A stretch of 6,672 bases of DNA from positions 1 through 6,672 of the forward strand of contig JAACDT010000282.1 of NCBI GenBank assembly GCA_009936885.1, in the 5' to 3' direction. Under the pieces are notes generated by a model. It saw only the letters and a program-made list of their open reading frames with translations. It was not told the DNA's origin and searched no databases. Below, in pieces: positions 1 to 5,672 of the stretch. The number at the start of each line of letters is the position of its first letter. The first letter of the stretch is position 1. This stretch comes from Alphaproteobacteria bacterium. GTDB taxonomy: Bacteria > Pseudomonadota > Alphaproteobacteria > Puniceispirillales > Puniceispirillaceae. The position numbers and the translations under genes were made by a program.

Positions 1-1642
1 GTACTGCGATAGCCCGCTCATCCTTCAGATGGTTTAATCTAAAGGTAAATGGGTCTAGATTTGCACTTTCAGCGAGTTCATTTATCATAGATTCATTTGC
101 GAATACATTGCCATACGCCCCTAATGTGCGTAGCGCCGATGTGCGTAACGGTAAATCATATACCCTATTTTTTATAAGGCGCGGTTCTGGCATTTCATAG
201 AGCATTTCCATATTTCGATGAATACCACCATGAGGAACCATCATAGGCTCGGCTATAGGCCAAGGAAGCGAATTTTCTATATAATGAGTAGACACCATTC
301 TGGTAGCGGGTTGTTTTCCTGTTATAGGACGTGCAAGGAACGTATCAGCAAATGTTTCGTGACACCATGAACTAATCTTTCCGTTTTTATCGATACTTGC
401 CTGAATTTCACACTGCATGGCAGAGCCATAAGGCTCCCAGCTATGCTCGTCATCACGCGTCCATTTAAGTAAGATAGGCTGGCCTTTAATGTGCCGCGCA
501 ATTATCGCTGCATCAAATGCAGCATCATCGGCGCCATTATGCCCATATACGCCTGAACCTGGAACAAATTGCACAGTAACTTTATCTGTTGCCATATCAA
601 ACGCCTCAGTAATGGCGGCACGTAGTGGATAAACACCCTGATTATGTGTCCAAACAATTAATGCATCACCATCATAGCTAGCGCATCCAGCCGAGGGCCC
701 AATGGAAGCATGCATATGATATGGTTTTTGGTAAGTTGCTCTTAACGTTTTATTCTCACCCTCATCAATCTGTTCCAGGTCTGGGATTTTTCTAGTGGCA
801 GACGGGATACAGCCTTTTTCAACAAAAAAGCTGTCTTTATTATTCGAGGTAAGCTGAGAATATATATTTTCTTCTGATAATTGTTTAACAGATTTCCAAA
901 TAGCTGCGAGCGAGAGCCGCCTCGCTGCTTTTACAACCTGATATTCTTGTAATGCGGCAACAGCCAAGAAACTACCATCTTGCACTACATAGATATTTTC
1001 CTGCTTTAGACGGCTCAGAACATCTGAATCTAAACTTTCCAACTCACAATGATAATGGGGCGGCCTTACTATTCTGGCATGCAGCATATTATCTAGCTTA
1101 AGATCATGCAGAAATTGATATTTTCCAGTCATAATTTCTGCCATACCCTTGGCAATATGTGGTTTATTCTGAGTAGAATAATCAGTTGGATTTTTAGTTT
1201 CGACTTCTTCATCGACATCAACATCTAACATAACATCAGACATTAATTCCCAATAGGTAACAGATAGGTTGGTTCCAGTAGCACGAAACTGGCCATCGCT
1301 AATTTCGAGCTCTTGCTCTGCAACATTTAGCCTCTCAGACGCTTTCTTAGTGAATATATGGCGTGCTGTAGCGCTTGCTTTTTTTATTGCATAACCGGAA
1401 TGCTGCATCGAGAAACTACCTGCTGTGTATCCTTCATTTGGGTCGACATCGGTTCTGGTTTTCCTAACAGTAATGTCATCAAACGGAATGCTTAATTCCT
1501 CTGCTGCAATTAAGGCAAGAGCTGTTGTTATACGCTGGCCTATATCAACTTTACCGGTGTGTAAGATAAGCTCGCCCTCGCGGGAGAAATCAAGCCAATT
1601 ACTTACCCATGGACTATTGGAGAGACTTGAATGCTTGCTCAT
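1..1642 (-). CDS. Molybdopterin-binding large subunit of a xanthine dehydrogenase/NicB-type hydroxylase (partial, 3' end outside window)
   Basis: The frame is open without a stop from the ATG at 1642 to the left edge, giving 547 residues; the C-terminus lies outside the window. It resembles the molybdopterin-binding subunit of the xanthine dehydrogenase superfamily, nearest by eye to nicotinate dehydrogenase NicB / isoquinoline oxidoreductase beta subunits, which hydroxylate N-heterocycles or aldehydes with water-derived oxygen. Visible conserved blocks are TGKVDIGQ (29-36), AAEEL (46-50), NEGYTAGSFSMQ (69-80), a hammerhead-type segment around TGKY..LHARIVRPP (172-195), MHASIGPSAG (310-319), WTHNQGVYPLR (331-341), GSGVYGHNGADD (362-373), WTRDDEHSWEPYG (394-406) and RTLGAYGNVF (505-514). 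The start is supported by AGGAG 7 nt upstream and by a 4-nt ATGA overlap with the [2Fe-2S] subunit gene, which indicates translational coupling. Electrons should pass to that subunit. NicB-type proteins can carry C-terminal cytochrome c domains; whether this one does cannot be seen. Family is clear, substrate unknown. Confidence 0.93.
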   Translation of the reverse strand, partial: MSKHSSLSNSPWVSNWLDFSREGELILHTGKVDIGQRITTALALIAAEELSIPFDDITVRKTRTDVDPNEGYTAGSFSMQHSGYAIKKASATARHIFTKKASERLNVAEQELEISDGQFRATGTNLSVTYWELMSDVMLDVDVDEEVETKNPTDYSTQNKPHIAKGMAEIMTGKYQFLHDLKLDNMLHARIVRPPHYHCELESLDSDVLSRLKQENIYVVQDGSFLAVAALQEYQVVKAARRLSLAAIWKSVKQLSEENIYSQLTSNNKDSFFVEKGCIPSATRKIPDLEQIDEGENKTLRATYQKPYHMHASIGPSAGCASYDGDALIVWTHNQGVYPLRAAITEAFDMATDKVTVQFVPGSGVYGHNGADDAAFDAAIIARHIKGQPILLKWTRDDEHSWEPYGSAMQCEIQASIDKNGKISSWCHETFADTFLARPITGKQPATRMVSTHYIENSLPWPIAEPMMVPHGGIHRNMEMLYEMPEPRLIKNRVYDLPLRTSALRTLGAYGNVFANESMINELAESANLDPFTFRLNHLKDERAIAV

Positions 1643-2106
1643 ATTCTCTCTCCTGCACGAATTCGCTCAACAGCATCCAGAATGCGAGAATGAGAGCCAC
1701 ACCTGCACAAGTGACGGTTAAGCGTTTCTTTAATTTGTTCATCTGACGGGGTTCGTGTTTTTCGAAATAGTGCTGTAACACTGCAAACAATGCCAGCTGT
1801 GCAATAGCCACATTGTGCAACATTCTCTTCTGCAAATACCTGTTGGACTTCACTCATCTTATCAGGAGTCCCAAAACCTTCGACCGTTTCTATCTGCATT
1901 CCTTCGAACTCTGCTGCTGCCCGCACACAGCTATTTGTAGGTTCGCCATCCACTAATACCATACATGCGCCACATTGCTCTAACGCACATCCAAGTTTTG
2001 CTCCTGTGTAATCCAAATCATTTCGCAACACATAAATTAATGGGGTATCTGGGTCTATATCAACTGATATAATGTTACCGTTAACTGATAGATTGATTTC
2101 TGCCAT
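1639..2106 (-). CDS. [2Fe-2S] small subunit of the xanthine dehydrogenase-type hydroxylase
   Basis: This 155-residue protein is the electron-transfer subunit that carries two [2Fe-2S] clusters in two-subunit molybdenum hydroxylases (IorA/NicA/CoxS type). The N-terminal plant-ferredoxin-like domain has C40, C45, C48 and C60 in the order GC-x4-CGAC-x11-C. The C-terminal helical domain has C99 and C102 (QCGYC) and C134 and C136 (LCRCG). All eight expected ligands are present, and the length is normal for the family. The start lies 3 nt after the OsmC stop, with an AGAGG-like ribosome site inside the end of that gene. Its TGA stop overlaps the ATG of the large subunit gene. No FAD-binding medium subunit is adjacent, so reoxidation probably uses a cytochrome or another acceptor rather than NAD; this last point is inference. 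Confidence 0.95.
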   Translation of the reverse strand: MAEINLSVNGNIISVDIDPDTPLIYVLRNDLDYTGAKLGCALEQCGACMVLVDGEPTNSCVRAAAEFEGMQIETVEGFGTPDKMSEVQQVFAEENVAQCGYCTAGIVCSVTALFRKTRTPSDEQIKETLNRHLCRCGSHSRILDAVERIRAGERI

Positions 2107-2109
2107 TTC

Positions 2110-2601
2110 TTAAACCTCTATCCACTCATCACTTACTCTCAACCGATGTCCTACCAGATTAGGCCGCATTAATGTCTGTTCAACAAAACACCCTTTTTTT
2201 GCTGCCTCTATAAGTTCTATTCGCTGTTCAGTTGAGGCAGAGCCTTCCATATCAATATCGATCTCAAAGCTTACAGGCTCCGTTACATAGGGCTCGCGCC
2301 CCTTCTGGAAGCCTTGCCAATGCAGACGCGTTGCAAGCTTAATTTCTCCAACATCCACTTTTAATCTTTTCGAGAATGCCCTTAATTGTGTCATAAGACA
2401 CGCTGAAAGCCCGCCGGCAAACAACATAAGCGGCGTTGGAGCAGAACCATCACCTCCATGAAATCCCATTTCATCGGTAGCCAGATCGCATTCAAACGGG
2501 TCTGGCTCAAGCATGCGAACTTTCATATCCGTTCTCATTCTGCCAGGGTTTATCGCATCACATTCAAAAATTACGTCGAACCTTTTGGCCTCTTCACTCA
2601 T
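2110..2601 (-). CDS. OsmC family protein
   Basis: The 163-residue product matches the OsmC/Ohr fold family, small dimeric proteins that often reduce organic hydroperoxides with a pair of cysteines. Seen here are the central GG..S.PTPLMLFAGGLSACL segment with C68 at the start of the long helix, and the second conserved cysteine C138 in the AAKKGCFVEQTL stretch. A segment resembling the family's early acidic/glycine-rich turn (DEMGFHGGDGSAPTP) is at 43-57. The protein belongs to the general OsmC group rather than being a recognisable Ohr, so a peroxidase function is likely but not certain. It lies between the BKACE gene (15 nt gap, AGAAG-type ribosome site) and the [2Fe-2S] gene (3 nt gap), so it is co-transcribed with catabolic enzymes. 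A role in removing peroxide or reactive intermediates made by the hydroxylase, or a specialised thiol chemistry in the pathway, is inference. Confidence 0.87.
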   Translation of the reverse strand: MSEEAKRFDVIFECDAINPGRMRTDMKVRMLEPDPFECDLATDEMGFHGGDGSAPTPLMLFAGGLSACLMTQLRAFSKRLKVDVGEIKLATRLHWQGFQKGREPYVTEPVSFEIDIDMEGSASTEQRIELIEAAKKGCFVEQTLMRPNLVGHRLRVSDEWIEV

Positions 2602-2616
2602 AAGTTTTTCTTCTCG

Positions 2617-3549
2617 CTAAAAGTTAACTTTATCGCTGCCTTTTAATTGCAGGATCTCACGGGCTTCTTCTGGGCTGGCTATTTCCAGTCCAATACCCTC
2701 TATAATTTGTCGTGCATTTTTTACCTGTTCGGCATTAGATGTCGCAAGTTTGCCAGGCCCCGCCCAAAGCGAATCCTCTAAACCAACGCGAACATTAGCA
2801 CCCATAGAAGCAGCCTGTGCAGCTATTCTCATTTGGGCAGAGCCAGCTCCAAGTACAGACCATTCATACTGGTCGCCAAAAAGTCTATCTGCTGTTCTCT
2901 TCATATGCGCTACATCTTCAGCATGAGTTCCAATACCGCCCAAAATTCCAAAAACAGACTGGATGAACAAAGGTGGCTTTACAAGACCTCTATCAAGGAA
3001 GTGCTTCAGATTATATAAATGCGCGATATCGTAACATTCAAATTCGAATCTGGTGTTATTTTCATAGCAGGTTGTCAGTATGTATTCGATATCCTTGAAC
3101 GAATTTCTGAAAACGAGATCTCTAGTGCTTTCAAGAAATTCTGGCTCCCAATCATGTTTGAATTCCGTATATCTGTTCAACATCATATAAAGACCAAAAT
3201 TGATAGATCCCATATTCAAAGAGGCAACCTCTGGCTTAAACAGTTCTGCTGGCTTAACACGTTCTTCCACGCGCATGTATGGACTGCCGCCAGTTGTTAT
3301 ATTAATAGCAGCGCTAGTTGCCTGTTTAACCTGAGGCAAGAAACGCCCAAAAGCTTCTGGTGTTTGGTCAGGCCTTCCTGTCTCGGGGTCACGTGCATGA
3401 AGATGCAGAACAGCAGCCCCTGCCTCTGCCGCATTTAGCGCATCATCAATTATCTCACTTGGAGTAATTGGCAAATGAGGAGACATACTCGGGGTATGAA
3501 TTGCTCCTGTAACTGCGCATGTAATTATTACTTTTTTGGGTTTTGCCAT
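2617..3549 (-). CDS. BKACE family beta-keto acid cleavage enzyme (3-keto-5-aminohexanoate cleavage protein-like, DUF849)
   Basis: The family consists of zinc-dependent enzymes that condense a beta-keto acid with acetyl-CoA, releasing acetoacetate and a new acyl-CoA. The 310-residue reading has the TIM-barrel hallmarks: TCAVTGAIHTPS (10-21), the HLHARDP zinc motif with H49 and H51, TTGGSP (85-90), LNMGSINFG (111-119), FGILGGIG (200-207), and VRVGLEDS (253-260). E258 is the probable third zinc ligand. R254 and D259 have the same spacing as the catalytic Arg/Glu/Asp set of the characterised Kce enzyme. The ATG at 3549 is chosen because GGAGG sits 5 nt upstream and the protein then begins directly at the first barrel strand. 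An upstream in-frame ATG at 3594 would add 15 residues but lacks a comparable site. It is the first gene of the leftward operon. The family is secure; the keto acid substrate is not known. Confidence 0.93.
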   Translation of the reverse strand: MAKPKKVIITCAVTGAIHTPSMSPHLPITPSEIIDDALNAAEAGAAVLHLHARDPETGRPDQTPEAFGRFLPQVKQATSAAINITTGGSPYMRVEERVKPAELFKPEVASLNMGSINFGLYMMLNRYTEFKHDWEPEFLESTRDLVFRNSFKDIEYILTTCYENNTRFEFECYDIAHLYNLKHFLDRGLVKPPLFIQSVFGILGGIGTHAEDVAHMKRTADRLFGDQYEWSVLGAGSAQMRIAAQAASMGANVRVGLEDSLWAGPGKLATSNAEQVKNARQIIEGIGLEIASPEEAREILQLKGSDKVNF

Positions 3550-3554
3550 AAATT

Positions 3555-3559
3555 CCTCC
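3555..3559 (-). promoter_or_regulatory. Ribosome binding site of the BKACE gene
   Basis: On the minus strand this reads GGAGG, 5 nt before the ATG at 3549. It decides the start in favour of 3549 over the in-frame ATG at 3594. Confidence 0.8.
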
Positions 3560-3567
3560 GAGGCAAA

Positions 3568-3590
3568 ATCTTTTACAGACTGAAAAAGAT
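3568..3590. promoter_or_regulatory. 23-bp near-perfect palindrome in the BKACE leader (candidate operator)
   Basis: Outer arms ATCTTTT and AAAAGAT flank an inner CAG-A-CTG, with one mismatched pair at 3575/3583; 10 of 11 pairs match around the centre at 3579. It starts 19 bp upstream of the BKACE ATG, a position suited to a repressor site. As RNA it could also fold into a hairpin just before the ribosome site. The regulator is not in this window. Confidence 0.5.
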
Positions 3591-3615
3591 CCATTCTATC
3601 GATATTTTGATTGAT

Positions 3616-3637
3616 TCAACTCTAATATTAATGTTGA
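3616..3637. promoter_or_regulatory. 22-bp imperfect palindrome (second candidate operator)
   Basis: Arms TCAAC and GTTGA and the core TAATATTA share one centre between 3626 and 3627; 9 of 11 pairs match, the two failures lying between arm and core. The right arm overlaps the -35-like TTGACT at 3634-3639. Its half-sites differ from those of the palindrome at 3568-3590, so the two could bind different proteins. Confidence 0.4.
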
Positions 3638-3646
3638 CTGTTGAAA

Positions 3647-3659
3647 AGAATAATATTCT
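3647..3659. repeat. 13-bp perfect odd palindrome
   Basis: AGAAT and its complement ATTCT flank a short AT-only core centred on 3653. All six pairs match. In such AT-rich DNA this could arise by chance, so a regulatory role is only possible. Confidence 0.25.
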
Positions 3660-3737
3660 ATTAAAAAGTGATAAGTTAATTTGTCGACTATTTATAACGC
3701 AGTATCAAAGCTGCTCATTATAAGAGGATAAAAAAAT

Positions 3738-4232
3738 ATGGAAGGCATGATACGTCGTTCAACAGAAGTTCTGCAAGCGATAGCTGCTATTTGGCTGATT
3801 TTTGTTGCCCTAACAATCTTTGCTGAAGTTACTTTTCGTAATTTAGGACTGTTTTTGGGCGCAGACCAAATTGTTCAGAATTCTGTCCCAGCGATCGTTT
3901 TCCTTCAGGTGCCTTTTGCAATTGCAGCTGGAACCATGCTAAGAACCACTCTGATATTCGGTCTGGTTAAAAAAAGAGTGAGGCTAAGCATAAATTTTGT
4001 TTCTTATTTGATCGGCATTGCGCTTTTTATTGGTATAGCAGTTGGCGGTTGGACGGATATGGTGCGAGGCTGGGAAATCAGAGAATATCAAGGCATCGGA
4101 GCAATCGAATTTCCAGTATATATCATCAGAACTGTAATTGTTTTTTGTTCTATAATCGTAGTTTTAATTTATTTGAATTTAGCATTTAGAGCTGTTACTG
4201 GGACTGACTCAACACCAATGGCACAAGACTAA
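3738..4232 (+). CDS. dctQ: TRAP transporter small permease subunit DctQ
   Basis: The 164-residue product has four predicted membrane helices at about 11-31, 45-65, 86-106 and 125-150, the layout of the small DctQ/TctB-like subunit of tripartite ATP-independent periplasmic transporters. An early FAEVTFRNLG segment (28-37), VFLQVPFAIAAGTMLRTTLI (54-73) and the amphipathic GW.IREYQGIGAIEFPVY stretch (111-128) fit the family pattern. It pairs with DctM in the inner membrane and helps couple ion gradients to import of a ligand delivered by DctP. The ATG is preceded by AAGAGGA with 9 nt spacing. It is the first gene of the rightward operon, 63 nt before dctM. Small TRAP subunits diverge widely, so the assignment rests on topology, length and context. 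Confidence 0.88.
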   Translation: MEGMIRRSTEVLQAIAAIWLIFVALTIFAEVTFRNLGLFLGADQIVQNSVPAIVFLQVPFAIAAGTMLRTTLIFGLVKKRVRLSINFVSYLIGIALFIGIAVGGWTDMVRGWEIREYQGIGAIEFPVYIIRTVIVFCSIIVVLIYLNLAFRAVTGTDSTPMAQD

Positions 4233-4295
4233 TTTTAAAAATTTTAGAAAAATATGTTCTTAAATAGCTGACCAACTTTTTTAAAGGAACAAACG

Positions 4296-5606
4296 ATGGA
4301 TTTAGATACCCTCATGCTTCTAACCCTTTTAGGGATGCTTGGAGCCATAGTGCTGGGTGTTCATATTGCACTAGCTCTTGGTGCTACAGCAATGATAGGA
4401 ACTTACTTCATATTTGGAGATACCTATCTGGCAGCAAGCCAAGTGGGTGGTGCGGCATATGAGCTTATAAGGGATCATGTGTTTATGACCATACCTTTGT
4501 TTGTGCTAATGGGTGATTTCTTATCCAAAAGCGGCGCGGCTGCAGACCTTTACACTCTTATCAACAAAGGCTTGAAAGGTGTTCCTGGAAGACTTGGAGT
4601 TGCAACTGTCACAGGAAATGCAGCTTTTGCTGCTGTAACTGGAACTTCTATTGCATCTGCTGCTGCATTTACACGAATTGCTTGGCCAGAAATGAAGGCC
4701 GCAGGATACAAGCATTCGTTCGCATTAGGCTCAATTGCTGGAAGCGCCTGTCTTGGCATGCTTATACCGCCAAGTGTATTGTTAATTGTTTGGGGCATTA
4801 TAACTGAAGATTCAATCGGCAAGCTATTCGTAGCTGGAGTGTTGCCTGGAATTGTTCTTGCTGCATTCTTTGCTGCCTATAATATGATTACCGCTAAATT
4901 GAACCCCTCAATCGCGCCAGAACCTGATACATTGGGGGATGTAACCCCCCTCACAAAAGGGCAAGTTTACTCTGGGGCCGCTATAATTGGATTAATCATG
5001 CTTGTTCTTGGCGGAATTTGGGGTGGTTTTTTTACAGCAACAGAGGCAGCCGGTGTTGGCGCGCTTGCGGGCATGTTTATTGCGATCGCCAAAGGGCTTA
5101 GATTCAAAGAGCTTGTAGAATGTATTATCGATGCTGGAAAAACATCTGCACCAATAATGATTTTGCTTATCACTGCTGGCATGTATTCCCGATTTTTATC
5201 TCTTGCAGATATCGACTCATTAATAATTGGCGCAATGAGTTCTGCAGGGTTAGATGGTGCGATGGGACTTATCGTGATGGTGATTATATGGCTTTTATTG
5301 GGAATGCTTTTAGACTCCATTTCAATTATTTTGCTTACCGTTCCTTTGTTTATGACACTTAGTAGCGGAATGGACCCATACGCATTCGCTATTTTCGGTA
5401 TTCTAGCCATTGAAGCTGGCTTACTAACACCGCCATTTGGATTAATCGTTTACACGGTAAAAGGCGTTTTATCTGGTACAGGTCACGATGTACCTCTTAA
5501 TCAAATTTTTTCAGGGTCAATCCCATACTGGATCATGATGTTAATCGTAATGATTTTAGTAGTCATTTTCCCTGGATTAGCAAGCTGGTTGACAACGTTT
5601 GTTTAA
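4296..5606 (+). CDS. dctM: TRAP transporter large permease subunit DctM
   Basis: The 436-residue, highly hydrophobic protein is the ion-coupled transport subunit of a TRAP system. Conserved family blocks are visible: TIPLFVLMGDFLSKSG (65-80), the GVATVTGNAAFAAVTGTSIAS region (101-121) that matches the family's glycine/alanine-rich re-entrant segment, AWPEMKAAGY (129-138), SACLGMLIPPS (150-160), the FFTATEAAGVGAL segment in the middle, and the C-terminal block GMLLDSISIILLTVPLF followed by IEAGLLTPPFGLIVY. Length is normal for DctM. AAGGA lies 7 nt before the ATG. The AT-rich 63-nt gap from dctQ and the 66-nt gap to dctP show no clear internal promoter. Substrate specificity comes mainly from DctP, not from this subunit. 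Confidence 0.97.
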   Translation: MDLDTLMLLTLLGMLGAIVLGVHIALALGATAMIGTYFIFGDTYLAASQVGGAAYELIRDHVFMTIPLFVLMGDFLSKSGAAADLYTLINKGLKGVPGRLGVATVTGNAAFAAVTGTSIASAAAFTRIAWPEMKAAGYKHSFALGSIAGSACLGMLIPPSVLLIVWGIITEDSIGKLFVAGVLPGIVLAAFFAAYNMITAKLNPSIAPEPDTLGDVTPLTKGQVYSGAAIIGLIMLVLGGIWGGFFTATEAAGVGALAGMFIAIAKGLRFKELVECIIDAGKTSAPIMILLITAGMYSRFLSLADIDSLIIGAMSSAGLDGAMGLIVMVIIWLLLGMLLDSISIILLTVPLFMTLSSGMDPYAFAIFGILAIEAGLLTPPFGLIVYTVKGVLSGTGHDVPLNQIFSGSIPYWIMMLIVMILVVIFPGLASWLTTFV

Positions 5607-5608
5607 GA

Positions 5609-5622
5609 TTGTTTCGAAACAA
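5609..5622. repeat. 14-bp perfect palindrome between dctM and dctP
   Basis: TTGTTTC is followed directly by its reverse complement GAAACAA, 2 nt after the dctM stop. As RNA it would give only a short 5-bp stem with a UCGA loop and no following T-run, so it is not a convincing terminator. It could be an mRNA processing or stability element or a protein site. The inner GTTTCGAAAC recurs at 5971-5980 inside dctP. Confidence 0.4.
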
Positions 5623-5662
5623 ATAGAGAAGACCAGTACTTTATGACTTTAAACACACCTTG

Positions 5663-5667
5663 GGAGG
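5663..5667 (+). promoter_or_regulatory. Ribosome binding site of dctP
   Basis: GGAGG lies 5 nt before the ATG at 5673. That start places a typical Sec signal peptide at the N-terminus, which decides against the in-frame ATG at 5643. Confidence 0.8.
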
Positions 5668-5672
5668 AAAAT

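Larger units (their letters stand above)
3550..3737. promoter_or_regulatory. Divergent promoter/operator region between the catabolic operon and the TRAP operon
   Basis: This AT-rich gap separates the first genes of two divergent operons, so it must hold both promoters unless transcription comes from farther away. It contains two imperfect long palindromes and one short perfect one, annotated separately. A TTGACT resembling a -35 box lies at 3634-3639 on the plus strand and overlaps one palindrome. The best -10-like partner (TATTAA at 3659-3664) is 19 nt away, which is weak. On the minus strand TTGAAT with TAGAAT 15 nt on is also only weakly promoter-like. The ribosome site for dctQ is AAGAGGA at 3722-3728. 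No gene is supported in this stretch. Confidence 0.7.

Noticed and set aside
1425..1721. Plus-strand open frame of 98 codons opposite the hydroxylase genes
   Set aside because: It spans the junction of two clear minus-strand genes and has no family-like sequence.
3019..3438. Plus-strand open frame of 139 codons opposite the BKACE gene
   Set aside because: It lies wholly within a well-supported conserved gene on the other strand, has a low-complexity, Cys/Phe-rich product without family likeness, and has no ribosome site of note.
3550..3594. Upstream in-frame ATG at 3594 that would extend the BKACE protein by 15 residues
   Set aside because: No good ribosome site precedes it, while GGAGG lies 5 nt before the ATG at 3549. 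The extension also covers the 23-bp palindrome and adds nothing recognisable to the fold.
4233..4295. Promoter or hairpin in the dctQ-dctM gap
   Set aside because: The stretch is simply AT-rich with A and T runs. I found no paired -35/-10 boxes or stable stem beyond chance.
4967..5410. Minus-strand open frame of 147 codons opposite dctM
   Set aside because: It mirrors the codons of the hydrophobic DctM helices, giving an Ile/Pro/Ser-rich product, and resembles no family. It is a shadow frame.
5607..5640. Rho-independent terminator after dctM
   Set aside because: The palindrome is short, has no G/C-rich stem and is not followed by a T-run. The same-strand dctP gene follows closely as part of the same operon.
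5643..5672. Upstream in-frame ATG for dctP
   Set aside because: It would put ten polar residues in front of a normal signal peptide. The ATG at 5673 has GGAGG at ideal spacing and begins directly with the signal peptide.
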